52,654 nucleotides of DNA from Stenotrophomonas sp. SAM-B (GTDB taxonomy: Bacteria; Pseudomonadota; Gammaproteobacteria; Xanthomonadales; Xanthomonadaceae): the NCBI RefSeq assembly GCF_013387485.1, contig NZ_JABBXB010000016.1, positions 1 to 52,654 of the forward strand. The letters are read 5' to 3'. The translations under genes were made by a program, and so were the position numbers. Below the pieces are notes generated by a model. The model saw only the letters and a list, made by a program, of their open reading frames with translations. It was not told where the DNA came from and made no database searches. This document shows, piece by piece, positions 26,383-35,519 of the stretch. The first letter of the stretch is position 1; each line of letters starts with the position of its first letter.

Positions 26383-27486
26383 TCAGCGGCGTGCTGCGGC
26401 CCCGTCGCCCCGCGCCACGGCCTCCACTTCCGCCAGGCTGGTGATGGCGTAGTCGCCCGGGGTGGACATCGCCAGCGCGCCATGCGCGGCGCCAAGGTCC
26501 ACCGCCGCCTGCTCGCCCTTGCCGCTGAGCAGGGCATGCACCACGCCGGCGACGAAGGCATCGCCACCGCCGACCCGGTCGAGCAGGTCCACTTCGCGCG
26601 CGTCGGAGACATACAGCTGCGCCCGCGTGCGCAGCGCACCCGCCCACCCATGCCGGGCCGCCGTGGCGGCGTCGCGCAGGGTGAAGGCCACGGCCTGCAG
26701 CGTGGGGAACCGGGCCAGTGCACGTACCGCGGCGGCCTCGGCCGGGCCGACATCCATCGGCGTGTGGCGACGCCCGAGATCGCTCAGGTCCATGCCCAGG
26801 CACGCGGCGAACGAATACTCATCACCGATCAGGAGGTCGCACTCGGCAGCGATCGCACAGTTGGCGTGGCGCGCAGCGTCCGGATCGGGATGGCTGTTCC
26901 AGAGGCTGGCGCGGTAGTTGAGGTCGTAGGAGACCGCCACGCCGTGGCGCCGCGCGGCACGCACCGCCGTGATCGCCGTCTCCGCGCTGTGCTCGGACAG
27001 GGCGGCGAAGATCCCACCGGTGTGCAGCCAACGCACGCCGTGCTGGCCGAACAGCGCATCCCAGTCGAACGCCTCCGGCTGCAGCTGCGAGGCGGCCGAG
27101 TACGCGCGATCGGAGATCCCCAGCGGCGCACGTGCGCCGAAGCCACGTTCGGTGAAGTTCAGCCCCATGCGCGTGTTGCGACCGATGCCGTCGTAGTCAC
27201 ACCAGACGATCTGGCCGGCATCCACGCCACCGGCCTGGATCAGCTGCCGGGCGAGCAGGCCGAGCTCATTGCGCGGCAGGGCGGTAAGCACGCCGGTGCG
27301 ATGCTCGAAGGTGCTGCACAGGCCGCGCGCGACGTTGTATTCGCCGCCGCCTTCCCACACGGTGAACTGGCGCGCGCTGCGGATCCGGCCTTCGCCGGGA
27401 TCGAAGCGCAGCATCACCTCGCCCAGCGCCAGTGCGTCCCAGCGCTGGCCCCTGTCAGGCGCAACCCGGAAGGCCTGGGCACTCAT
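26383..27486 (-). CDS. kdgK: 2-keto-3-deoxygluconate kinase (PfkB family)
   Basis: The 367-residue product has the PfkB N-terminal pattern ALGEVMLRFDPGEG, the sugar-binding WEGGGEYNVARGL, and the C-terminal signature DRVGGGDAFVAGV with catalytic Asp309. The YDLNYRASLW segment is typical of KdgK. It would phosphorylate KDG, formed by the reductase in the same operon, to KDPG. The ATG at 27486 overlaps the stop of the SGNH gene (ATGA). It is the last gene of the alginate operon. Its N-terminus is a little longer than in E. coli KdgK. The next enzyme, KDPG aldolase, is not in the window. Confidence 0.92.
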   Translation of the reverse strand: MSAQAFRVAPDRGQRWDALALGEVMLRFDPGEGRIRSARQFTVWEGGGEYNVARGLCSTFEHRTGVLTALPRNELGLLARQLIQAGGVDAGQIVWCDYDGIGRNTRMGLNFTERGFGARAPLGISDRAYSAASQLQPEAFDWDALFGQHGVRWLHTGGIFAALSEHSAETAITAVRAARRHGVAVSYDLNYRASLWNSHPDPDAARHANCAIAAECDLLIGDEYSFAACLGMDLSDLGRRHTPMDVGPAEAAAVRALARFPTLQAVAFTLRDAATAARHGWAGALRTRAQLYVSDAREVDLLDRVGGGDAFVAGVVHALLSGKGEQAAVDLGAAHGALAMSTPGDYAITSLAEVEAVARGDGAAARR

Positions 27487-28664
27487 CGCGCCGGGCACCC
27501 GAGCAGGGCCAGATCGATGCCGTCGGCCATCCGCCGGTAGCCTTCATCGTTGGGATGCAGGTGGTCGCGGGTGATGTCCTCGGGCAGGTTCTCCGGGTTG
27601 GCCGGATCACGCAGGATCCGGTCGAAGTCGATCAGCCCATCGAAGCCGCTGCGGCCGCTGCGCATCCAGGTGTTGAGCGTGGTGCGGGTGGCGGCGGCGA
27701 TCGGCTCGTAGCGGTCCGAATCACCGAAGGGGGTGATCGTGGCAGCGATCGGGCGGATGCCGTTACTGTGCAGGCGCTCCGCGATCTGCCGGTAGCCCAG
27801 CACCATGTCCTCGGCGTTGCGGCCGGCCACGGGCGGGGTTCCACCGTCGTGGCGGATGTCGTTGATGCCTTCGAACAGGATGACGCGGTCCACGTTCGGC
27901 AGCGCGATCACATCGCGGTCCAGCCGCGCCAGCGCGCTGTGGCTGCGGCCATGGTCCATCACCTTGTTGCCACTGATGCCGGCGTTGACCACCACCACCT
28001 GGTCCGGACAGGCCTGCTGCAGGCGGGCGGACAGCAGTGCGGGCCAGTCACCGTTGCTGCCGCGGGTGGCCGTGGCGCCTTCGGTGATCGAGTCGCCGAG
28101 GGCGACCACCACGACAGGCTTGCGGGTACGTTCGGCCAGCACGGCGGAAACCACGTTCTGCCGGTAGGCGAGTTTGACCGCATCGCCCACGGTGGCAGCG
28201 CGGCCGTCGGCGATGCGCAGCGCGGTGCGGCGCACGGCAGGGCGGGTGGCATCCGGGAAGTACACGGTGAGCGAGACGTCGGCCAGCGCCGGTGCGGTGA
28301 TCGCGACCGGGTCGCTGAGCAGGGCGGCGCCGACCGGCACCACGACATCGCCACGTCCATTGAAAGTGACCGGCTTGGCCGCGGTGGCGGTGCCGGTGAG
28401 ATGGGCCGAGGCACTGCCGATATGCAGCGGTGCCTGGCCGAGTTCATTGCTGATGCGGAAGCGCAGGGCGCGGGCCGAACTGGCCAGGCGCATGTCCTGG
28501 CGTACGGTCTGGTTCGCGAACTGCACCGGGGCCTCGGGGGTGCCATCGAGACGGTCCGGGGCCGGCGAAGCGGTCCAGGCCGGCACCCAGACCTGGGCCT
28601 GGGCGGGCAGCGCCGCGGCGCTGGTGGCAAGTGCAAGAGAGAATGCAGTGATCCAGCGCAGCAT
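27483..28664 (-). CDS. Secreted SGNH/GDSL-family esterase
   Basis: The 393-residue product has a signal peptide (ITAFSLALATSAAALPAQA), a beta-rich N-terminal domain of about 160 residues, then the SGNH fold. Block I is GDSITEG with Ser192, block II has Gly232 (NAGISGN), block III has Asn268 (EGINDI) and block V has Asp367/His370 (RDHLHPND). These enzymes are often carbohydrate O-acetyl esterases. Its place in the alginate operon, overlapping kdgK, suggests it removes acetyl groups from alginate in the periplasm so that lyases can act; this is inference. GDSL esterases are not standard members of characterised alginate loci. Confidence 0.9.
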   Translation of the reverse strand: MLRWITAFSLALATSAAALPAQAQVWVPAWTASPAPDRLDGTPEAPVQFANQTVRQDMRLASSARALRFRISNELGQAPLHIGSASAHLTGTATAAKPVTFNGRGDVVVPVGAALLSDPVAITAPALADVSLTVYFPDATRPAVRRTALRIADGRAATVGDAVKLAYRQNVVSAVLAERTRKPVVVVALGDSITEGATATRGSNGDWPALLSARLQQACPDQVVVVNAGISGNKVMDHGRSHSALARLDRDVIALPNVDRVILFEGINDIRHDGGTPPVAGRNAEDMVLGYRQIAERLHSNGIRPIAATITPFGDSDRYEPIAAATRTTLNTWMRSGRSGFDGLIDFDRILRDPANPENLPEDITRDHLHPNDEGYRRMADGIDLALLGCPAR

Positions 28665-28694
28665 GGCGGCCCTCCCAGGCGGTCAGCGGGTCAA

Positions 28695-29450
28695 TCAGGA
28701 GAAGTAGGTGCCGCCGTTGACGTCGACGTTGGCACCGGTGATGAAACCGGCCGCATCCGACGCGAGGTACACGGCGGTATCGGCGGCTTCCTGCGGACGG
28801 CCCTGGCGGCGCAGCGGCGTATTGCCTGCCACCGCGGTGCGCACTTCCGGCTTGGTGAACTCGTCATGGAAGCGGGTGGCGATCATGCCGCAGCACAGCG
28901 CGTTGACGCGGATGCCGCGCGGACCCAGCTCCTTCGCCATGGCACGGGTGAAGGTCATCACCGCGGCCTTGGCGGTGGCGTAGATCGCCGCGCCCGGGCC
29001 ACCGCCATCGCGGCCGGCCTGCGAAGCGAAGTTCACGATCGCGCCGCCTTCGGGCATGTGCGGTACCACCGCATGCGTGGTCAGGTAGACCGAACTCATG
29101 TTGAGGTCCATCACCTTGTGGAAGAACGCCTCGTCGATCTCGGCCAGCGGACGGCGCTGGACCATGCCACCGGCCACGTTCACCAGTACATCGATCTGCG
29201 GGCCGAACGCGGCCTGGGTCGCGGCGACCATCGCCGCCACCGCCTTGGCATCGGTGACATCGGCGCGATGCACGATCGCGGTGCCGCCGGCGGCTTCGAC
29301 CTGCTTGAGGGTCTCCTGCGCGCTGGCTTCGTCGTTGGCGTAGTTGATGCAGACCTTGGCACCGGCCGCGGCCAGCTTGAGCGAGATCTCGCGGCCGATG
29401 TCACGGCCGCCACCGGTGACGATCGCCACCTTGTCCTTGAATTGGGTCAT
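28695..29450 (-). CDS. SDR oxidoreductase, probable DEH reductase
   Basis: The 251-residue classical short-chain dehydrogenase has the cofactor loop TGGGRDIG (12-19), NVAG (91-94) and the catalytic set Ser143, Tyr157 and Lys161 (YATAK), with a C-terminal GANVDVNGGTYFS. In alginate degraders such as Sphingomonas A1, an SDR reduces 4-deoxy-L-erythro-5-hexoseulose uronate (DEH) to KDG with NAD(P)H. The position between the lyases/transporter and KDG kinase makes that role likely here. The aspartate in the usual GxGIG position and the INYAND strand end leave NADH versus NADPH preference open. Confidence 0.88.
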   Translation of the reverse strand: MTQFKDKVAIVTGGGRDIGREISLKLAAAGAKVCINYANDEASAQETLKQVEAAGGTAIVHRADVTDAKAVAAMVAATQAAFGPQIDVLVNVAGGMVQRRPLAEIDEAFFHKVMDLNMSSVYLTTHAVVPHMPEGGAIVNFASQAGRDGGGPGAAIYATAKAAVMTFTRAMAKELGPRGIRVNALCCGMIATRFHDEFTKPEVRTAVAGNTPLRRQGRPQEAADTAVYLASDAAGFITGANVDVNGGTYFS

Positions 29451-29493
29451 GAAACACTCCTGTGATGCGTTGGGGGAAAGGGAAGAAGGGAAG

Positions 29494-30786
29494 TCAGCGG
29501 CGCTCGACCGGGCCGTGGATTTTTTCCACGCGACCGGTGACCAGCCACAGCGCCAGCAGGGAGGCCGGCACCAGGGCCGCCACCAGGATGAAAATCGGTG
29601 CGTAGGATTCGTGGGTCATCGCCGGCACCAGCCAGGTGGTGATCAGCGTGCCGGCCACCGCGGCCATGCCGCCCAGGCCGGCGACCGAACCAACCGACTT
29701 GCCACTGAAGATGTCGCCGGGCAGGGTCTGGATGTTGCCGATGGCGATCTGGAAGCCGAGCAGCACGAAGGCGATGGTGACGACCGCCCAGACCGGATCG
29801 GTGGCCAGCACCGCGCCGATCAGCGCCGGGGCCATGATCGCGCCGCCCAGGGTGATCACCACCTTGCGCGCCTTGTCCACGCTCCAGCCGGCGCCGATCA
29901 GGCGGCCGGACAACCAGCCGCCACCGAGGCTGCCGATCATCGCGCCGACGTAGGGCACCCAGGCGAAGATGCCGATCTGCTTGATGTCGAAACCAAAGGT
30001 GTCGGCCAGATAGATCGGCAGCCAGGACACGAACAGCCACCAGATCGGGTCCAGGAAGAACCGCGAGATCAGGATGCCCCAGGTCTGGCGGTGGCCCAGC
30101 AGCTGGCGGACGTTCGGTACGTACTCGGCAACCGGCACCGCAGGCTGCTCGGCCGGCGCATCCAGGATCAACGCACGTTCGGCCGCGCTCACCCAGGGGT
30201 GCTTGTCCGGTCCGGCGCGGTAGATGATCAGCCACGGCAGCAGCCAGATGAAGCCGATAGCACCGATCAGGATGAAGGTGCCGCGCCAGCCCAGCCACAG
30301 GAACAGCACGGCGATCAGCGGCGCGGAGATGATGGCGCCGATCGAGGCGCCGGCGTTGAACACGCCCTGCGCCAGCGCACGCTCACGCGCCGGGAACCAC
30401 TCGGCATTGGCCTTGACCGCGCCCGGCCATGCACCGGCCTCGCTGATCCCGAGCATGGCGCGCACGAGGCTGAAGGACAGGATGGAGTGGGTGACCGAGT
30501 GCAGCGCGATCGAGACCGACCACACCGCGATCGACAGCGCGAAGCCCAGCCGCGTGCCGATGATGTCGAACAGGCGCCCGAACACGAACTGGCCGGCGGC
30601 GTAGAACAGCATGAACACCGTGACCAGCAGCGCGTAGTCCTCCTTGGTCGCGCCGACATCCTGCGAAATCTGCGGCCACATCACCGCCAGGGCGTTGCGG
30701 TCGATGTAGTTGATCACCGTGGCCACGGCGATCAGCGCCACGATCAGCCAACGGACATAGGTGCGGGCCTGCGTGGTGACTTTCAT
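29494..30786 (-). CDS. MFS transporter, ACS/hexuronate (ExuT-like) family
   Basis: The 430-residue protein has 12 predicted helices. The first helix ends NYIDRNALAV, the hallmark of the anion:cation symporter family, and the cytoplasmic loop 2-3 motif is GRLFDIIGTRLGF. A long central loop joins helices 6 and 7. In this operon it most probably carries DEH or unsaturated oligo-uronates from periplasm to cytoplasm. Its ATG overlaps the PL17 lyase stop (ATGA at 30783-30786), and the reductase gene follows after 43 bases. Confidence 0.93.
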   Translation of the reverse strand: MKVTTQARTYVRWLIVALIAVATVINYIDRNALAVMWPQISQDVGATKEDYALLVTVFMLFYAAGQFVFGRLFDIIGTRLGFALSIAVWSVSIALHSVTHSILSFSLVRAMLGISEAGAWPGAVKANAEWFPARERALAQGVFNAGASIGAIISAPLIAVLFLWLGWRGTFILIGAIGFIWLLPWLIIYRAGPDKHPWVSAAERALILDAPAEQPAVPVAEYVPNVRQLLGHRQTWGILISRFFLDPIWWLFVSWLPIYLADTFGFDIKQIGIFAWVPYVGAMIGSLGGGWLSGRLIGAGWSVDKARKVVITLGGAIMAPALIGAVLATDPVWAVVTIAFVLLGFQIAIGNIQTLPGDIFSGKSVGSVAGLGGMAAVAGTLITTWLVPAMTHESYAPIFILVAALVPASLLALWLVTGRVEKIHGPVERR

Positions 30787-33017
30787 TTGCCGTCCTTGCC
30801 AGTGCTGGTATCGAAGCGCTTCCAGCCGCCGTCCCAGCGCCAGCTGTGTCCGCCGCCGCTGACTTCATGCGCGCCACCCTTGGCCGGGTCATCGGCGATG
30901 CCCAGCGCCAGGCGCTTGCCACCGGCCATGTCGAGCACCAGCACGTCCGCATCCTTGCCGCGGTAGTGGGTGAGACGGTCGATGCGGCTGTTGGCGCCGC
31001 GCACGGTTTCGGCGGTGCCGTCGTACTGGCCGTGCGGTTCGAGCACGCCGTAGAACGTGGTGTCAGCCTGGCCATCCACGCGCTGCAGCAGCATCGGCTC
31101 GCGGCGCAGGTTGAACGAGGGATCGTTCGCACCGCTCTCGCCGATCAACGCGCGCGAGGGTGCAGTGCTGGCGAAACGGTACGTGTAGAAACGACCGTCG
31201 AGCAGCCAGGTGAGGCTGCGCGCCTCGCTGGTCGGCTCGCTGGCCGCATCGATCCACACATGCTGGTAGCCGTTGGCCTTGCCCAGCACCGGACGCGCGG
31301 CAACCGCGGATTGGCTCTTGAAGCCCACGTCCATGATGTGCCCATTGAAGTGCAGCGGCAGGTCATAGCGCGCGGCCTTGGTGCCGGTGACGCGCAGCAG
31401 ATCCAGCACCACCGGTTCGCCCAGCGCAGGATGCGAGAGCAGCGCCTGGGTGCGGGTGAAGCTGACGCCGTCATAGGCCCCTTCCATCCGCGCCGAAGCG
31501 ATCTGGGTGTCGTCGCTGACCGCGAACAGCAGCGGGGTCGGTGCCAGTGGCTGGCCCTTCTTCCAGTCGCCACCGAAGTGGCTCTGCTCGTTCACCACCA
31601 GCGTGTTGTGCGCGATGGTCTGACGTGCCCAGCTGGCGTTCTCCGGCAGGTAGATGCCACCGGCCTTCGCCTCGATGTTGAGGAAGCGCGCGGCGCCGTA
31701 ATCGGTGACCACGCGCTGGCCGTTGTCGTAGAACAGCCAGTTGAGCTTGTCGAAGTGGCCGTGGCCCATGCCCTGCTTGGTGTTCTTCATCACCAGCGCC
31801 TGGCCGTCCTCGCCGCCCATGCGCAGGATCGCCAGCGCGCCTTCGGTGCCGTCCGGGCCGTCACGCAGCAGGGTGGGGACGAAGGCGAATGGCTTGGTCT
31901 TGTTCCCGGCCAGCGCCTGTGCCACCTGCAGGCCCTCCGGCGAGAGCAGCACGCGCTTCTGTGTCTGGGCCACTGAAAGCAGGCGGGCATCGCCGGTCTG
32001 CGCGTACGCGATATCGATGCCGGCCACCAGTTCCTCGGTGTCCAGGCCCTTGTCGAGGATGGCGTCGTTGATCGGGAAGAAGTAGCCGCCGTAGCTGCTC
32101 TGCACCAGCGCATCCACGGCCTTGAGCAGCACGCCGTCGCGGCGCTTGAAGATGCCGCGCTGCGGTTCGTTGCGCTCGATGGCATTGGCGAACAGGATGA
32201 ACGGGGCCAGCGCATATCGCTGGTAGTACGGGCCTTCTTCGTAATACCCGTCCGGCGAGAACAGCTGATCGACCTGTTTCAGGAAGCCGGCGCTGCCATC
32301 GCGTTTGCTGCCTTGGAGGGCTCTGTCGACGTAGCCGGTATCGCGCAGGACGTACCCGGTCATGCCCACGGCAGCGACGGCCCAGGTGGCATGGTTGTGG
32401 ATCTTGTCGAAGTTCTCCGGCGTGCCGGACAGGAAATCGGCCATCGCGCGGAACACCTGCGTATCGATGGTGTCGCGGTCGGCGGCACTGAGCGTGTCGC
32501 GGATCGCGTCGTAACCCTGTGCGGCGCTGACCAGCCAGACCGAATCGTTGAGGGTCTGCCAGAACAGCCGGCCGGGGATCTGGCCGCGGCCCTGCGGGTG
32601 CGCGCCCAGGCCCGGGTAGAGCTTGGCGTAGCCCAGCAGCAGGTCGCGGGCGAAGGTGGCATACGCCTTGTCGCCGGTCAGACGGTACAGCGCGCCGGCG
32701 GCCTGGATGGCCTGGTAATTGCGCTTGTGCTGTTCGTGGGTGTAGCCGCCGCCCTTGTCCTTGGGCACCGGCACGTCGATGCCGGCCGTCATCATCGCGC
32801 GCACGCGCTGCTCCGCCCGCTGCTGTTCCTTGGCGAACAGCGGCGAGCGCGTGCCCTCGGCCCGCATCTGCGTCCACTGCGCGGCGGTGACCAGCACTGG
32901 CGCGGTGGCGGCGTCGGCGGGCGCCTGCCGGGCGGCGGGGGCGGCCTGCGCCGCGGGCAATGCGGCCCCACCAAGCGTGGCGGCGAGCAGCAGCATCAGG
33001 GGCGGGGCGTGATTCAT
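30783..33017 (-). CDS. Oligo-alginate lyase, polysaccharide lyase family 17
   Basis: The 744-residue product has a signal peptide ending PAAQA, then an N-terminal (alpha/alpha) toroid of about 350 residues and a C-terminal heparinase II/III-like beta-sandwich. Residues matching the known PL17 active site are Asn208/His209 (KIHNHATWAV), Tyr265 (EGPYYQRYAL) and His419/421 (GMGHGHFDKLN). PL17 enzymes act exolytically on alginate oligomers to yield monomer, which becomes DEH. The signal peptide places it in the periplasm or at the cell surface. Its start overlaps the PL6 stop (ATGA) and its stop overlaps the MFS start, so three genes are translationally coupled. Confidence 0.95.
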   Translation of the reverse strand: MNHAPPLMLLLAATLGGAALPAAQAAPAARQAPADAATAPVLVTAAQWTQMRAEGTRSPLFAKEQQRAEQRVRAMMTAGIDVPVPKDKGGGYTHEQHKRNYQAIQAAGALYRLTGDKAYATFARDLLLGYAKLYPGLGAHPQGRGQIPGRLFWQTLNDSVWLVSAAQGYDAIRDTLSAADRDTIDTQVFRAMADFLSGTPENFDKIHNHATWAVAAVGMTGYVLRDTGYVDRALQGSKRDGSAGFLKQVDQLFSPDGYYEEGPYYQRYALAPFILFANAIERNEPQRGIFKRRDGVLLKAVDALVQSSYGGYFFPINDAILDKGLDTEELVAGIDIAYAQTGDARLLSVAQTQKRVLLSPEGLQVAQALAGNKTKPFAFVPTLLRDGPDGTEGALAILRMGGEDGQALVMKNTKQGMGHGHFDKLNWLFYDNGQRVVTDYGAARFLNIEAKAGGIYLPENASWARQTIAHNTLVVNEQSHFGGDWKKGQPLAPTPLLFAVSDDTQIASARMEGAYDGVSFTRTQALLSHPALGEPVVLDLLRVTGTKAARYDLPLHFNGHIMDVGFKSQSAVAARPVLGKANGYQHVWIDAASEPTSEARSLTWLLDGRFYTYRFASTAPSRALIGESGANDPSFNLRREPMLLQRVDGQADTTFYGVLEPHGQYDGTAETVRGANSRIDRLTHYRGKDADVLVLDMAGGKRLALGIADDPAKGGAHEVSGGGHSWRWDGGWKRFDTSTGKDGK

Positions 33018-35239
33018 GGCAGGGCCTCAACAGGGGTATCGGACAGCAACGGCGCGGTGGCCGTCAGCGGGTTGTCGCCCATGCGCAGGGTGGGTTCCCC
33101 GACGCGATGGCTGAAACGGATGCGGCCGCTGCGGTCGAAGCGGTTGCCGCGGATGCTGGCGAACTGCACGCCATGCAGGCGCAGGCTGGTGTCGTCGGCT
33201 ACCCCCACCTGCTCGAACTGGTTGCCTCGCACCTGCAGCGCCGGGCCAAAGGTGCTTTCGTCGGTGCCGCCGCGATACAGGTTCAACACCGGTCCGCCAA
33301 TGCGGCGGAAGCGGGAGTCCAGCAGATCGACCTGCTCGGCGTTGTAGGTGCCGAGGTCATCGGTCTCGGCGGCCGCGGCGATCACGCTGCCGCTGATGTC
33401 CTCCACCGTGACGTTCGATAGCGCGATCCGCGCGGCCAGGCTGCCCTTGCCGGTGGCGATCACGTCGAAGGCCTTGTTGGCGGTCAGCCCGTGCACGCGG
33501 CTGTCTTCGACAAGCAACGTGTAGTTGAAGGCCTGGCTGCCCGGCGGCACGCGGATCACTGCGTTGCCGGCAGCGTCCGGTGCGAGCGCGCCGTCGATGT
33601 CCAGCCGCGCCAGGCGCAGCGAACCGCCCGCGCCGATCTCGAACAGGCTCGGCCGCGAGAACTGCACGCTGGCCTGGCCGCGCGCCGGGCCGAGCACGCT
33701 GAGCGGATGGTCCACCGCCAGCACCTGGCTCACGGTATAGCGGCCGCGCTGCAGCTGCAGGCGGTCGCCCGGAGCGCTGGCGGCCACGGCGGCGGTCAAG
33801 GTGTCCTCGCCCGGTGCGACCTGGCGCACGGCGCCACTATCCAGTGCGGTGGCCGGCAGGGCCTTGGGGTACCAGTCCACGCCGACCTGGTCGCGCGCAA
33901 TCGGGGCCAGGTCGCGCGGGGCGCCGGCATCGACCGCGGTGGTGGGGTAGAGAAGGCCGTTGGCTGCGCGCTGCAGGGTCAGGGACTGGCCGCGGACACC
34001 GCCGGGGAAGCCGGCTGACACGGCAGGGCTCTGCACGTTGCCGGCGAAGGTGATGCCGGAGAGGTCACCCTGCGTGCGCAGCGGATCGCGCTTCCCATCG
34101 CCGATGAACAGGTTGCCGGCGATGCGGCTGTTCACCGGCATCGCATTGCGCTCCTCATCCAGCCCCGCGCCCAGCAGCAGGGTGCCGACCTGGATGAAGC
34201 TGTTGCGTTCGATCACCGCATGGTCGATCTGCTCGTAGCGGTTCAATGGCGCGTTGTGCGTACCCGCCATCACGCTCAAGGCGGCGGCGAAGTTGTCGCC
34301 GGCGATGCCTTCAAAGTAGTTGTCGCGCACGGTCTGGTTGCGGTTGATCACGCGCACCCCGCCGGTATGCGCCTTGCCATGGCCGAGGAACACATTGCGC
34401 TCGACCAGATTGCCATGGCCGTGGCGCAGCACCAGTGAGCCGCGCGAGTCCTGGAAGACGTTGCCGCGGTACGTGTTGCCACCGGACTTGTTGGAGACGA
34501 TCTCGACCTCGCCATCGCACTGCTCGAACCAGTTGTTCTCCACTACGGTGCGCGAATCGGACTGCGAATCGTGGCTGGTGCCGATGCGCATCGTCTCGCC
34601 GCCGTTGGAGCCCAGGTTGGGGCGCGGGCCGAACCAGTTGTGGTCGATGCGGTGCTGGTTGTCCAGGCCGCTGGTGGCGTTGCGCACCACCACCAGGGTG
34701 GTGCCGGCATTGGTCTTGCCCACCAGCTGGTTGTGGTCGAAGCGGTTGTGCTGGCCGTACAGCGCCACCCAGTGATCGGACTGCTGGCGGTCGGGCTTGT
34801 TGTAGCGGTCGATCACGATCCCGGTAACGCGGCTGTGGTCGGCCCACTCGCTGGCCGACCGCCGGAAGGAGATCACTTCACCGCCGGGTGCCCAGCCATC
34901 GCGGAACACAAGGTTGGAGACCTCCAGATGCGCACCGGCCAACCTCAGCTGGGACTGGCCGCTGAGAATCACTTTGCCGGGGGTCTGGGCCGTCAACTTA
35001 ATTGGTTGACCAAATTTGCCGGTACCCCGGAAAAGCAGGTCGACGTCGCGCCAGACGCCATCCGCCAGGACCACCGTATCGCCGGGGGCGAGGGTGCGTA
35101 CCGCAGTGGCGTATGCAGCGGCATCGCGCACCAGGTAATCGGCCGCCACGGCAGGGAACGTTGCAAGCGAAAGGCTCACCAGCAGGGCCTTGGCCATGGG
35201 GCGCAGCGCCAACGGCGCGTGCGAGTGTTGCAAAGTCAC
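33014..35239 (-). CDS. Alginate lyase, polysaccharide lyase family 6 (two-domain)
   Basis: The 741-residue product has a signal peptide (ALLVSLSLATFPAVA) and two parallel beta-helix domains, like AlyGC. The calcium-binding pair Glu244/Glu246 and the catalytic Lys251 and Arg272 (GEVEIVSNKS, then SRGSLVLRHG) have the same mutual spacing as E213/E215, K220 and R241 of AlyGC. The second beta-helix (from about 440) starts at the repeat of the opening motif, APGDRLQLQRGRYTV. The start is GTG at 35239, supported by GGGAGGG six bases upstream; an internal ATG 14 codons later lacks this. It is first gene of the operon and should cleave polymer for PL17. Confidence 0.95.
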   Translation of the reverse strand: MTLQHSHAPLALRPMAKALLVSLSLATFPAVAADYLVRDAAAYATAVRTLAPGDTVVLADGVWRDVDLLFRGTGKFGQPIKLTAQTPGKVILSGQSQLRLAGAHLEVSNLVFRDGWAPGGEVISFRRSASEWADHSRVTGIVIDRYNKPDRQQSDHWVALYGQHNRFDHNQLVGKTNAGTTLVVVRNATSGLDNQHRIDHNWFGPRPNLGSNGGETMRIGTSHDSQSDSRTVVENNWFEQCDGEVEIVSNKSGGNTYRGNVFQDSRGSLVLRHGHGNLVERNVFLGHGKAHTGGVRVINRNQTVRDNYFEGIAGDNFAAALSVMAGTHNAPLNRYEQIDHAVIERNSFIQVGTLLLGAGLDEERNAMPVNSRIAGNLFIGDGKRDPLRTQGDLSGITFAGNVQSPAVSAGFPGGVRGQSLTLQRAANGLLYPTTAVDAGAPRDLAPIARDQVGVDWYPKALPATALDSGAVRQVAPGEDTLTAAVAASAPGDRLQLQRGRYTVSQVLAVDHPLSVLGPARGQASVQFSRPSLFEIGAGGSLRLARLDIDGALAPDAAGNAVIRVPPGSQAFNYTLLVEDSRVHGLTANKAFDVIATGKGSLAARIALSNVTVEDISGSVIAAAAETDDLGTYNAEQVDLLDSRFRRIGGPVLNLYRGGTDESTFGPALQVRGNQFEQVGVADDTSLRLHGVQFASIRGNRFDRSGRIRFSHRVGEPTLRMGDNPLTATAPLLSDTPVEALP

Positions 35240-35283
35240 GGGTTACCCTCCCAGATGAACCGTAGCGACCAACGCGAGCCACG

Positions 35284-35355
35284 ATCCTAACAGGTTGCCG
35301 GACGTGCACGTCAACCACAATCGCATACCACTTTAGGTGCATGTGGTATGCGATT
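35284..35355 (-). promoter_or_regulatory. Promoter and 13-bp inverted repeat upstream of the alginate operon
   Basis: AATCGCATACCAC (35319-35331) and GTGGTATGCGATT (35343-35355) are perfect inverted copies across an 11-base AT-rich spacer. Reading leftward, five bases further on is TTGACG (35309-35314), then about 18 bases and TTAGGA (35285-35290), a reasonable -35/-10 for the PL6 gene. The dyad is therefore placed as an operator directly upstream of the -35. The TGGTAT/ATACCA halves resemble GntR/FadR-family sites. Confidence 0.6.
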
Positions 35356-35431
35356 TGCGCATTTTTCTGCTGCGTCCGCACATTAAATCCGTGCAAAGTG
35401 GTCTGGACGGTGGTGCGGGGTAGACTTTAGT

Positions 35432-35469
35432 ACCAATTCATTGACATTGGTCCATCAGTCGTGAATCTT
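35432..35469 (+). promoter_or_regulatory. Promoter with overlapping ACCAAT/ATTGGT dyad, TonB receptor
   Basis: TTGACA (35441-35446), 17 bases and AATCTT (35464-35469) form a sigma-70-like promoter about 50 bases before the receptor ATG. ACCAAT (35432-35437) and ATTGGT (35446-35451) are inverted across 8 bases and cover the -35. A repressor bound there would block transcription; the GntR/FCD protein encoded downstream of the receptor is the natural candidate. A GGGAGGGAG ribosome site precedes the ATG. Confidence 0.55.
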
Positions 35470-35519
35470 CCGGATCGAATCCGTGTAATCGGACGATCCA
35501 TCCTGGGAGGGAGATCACG

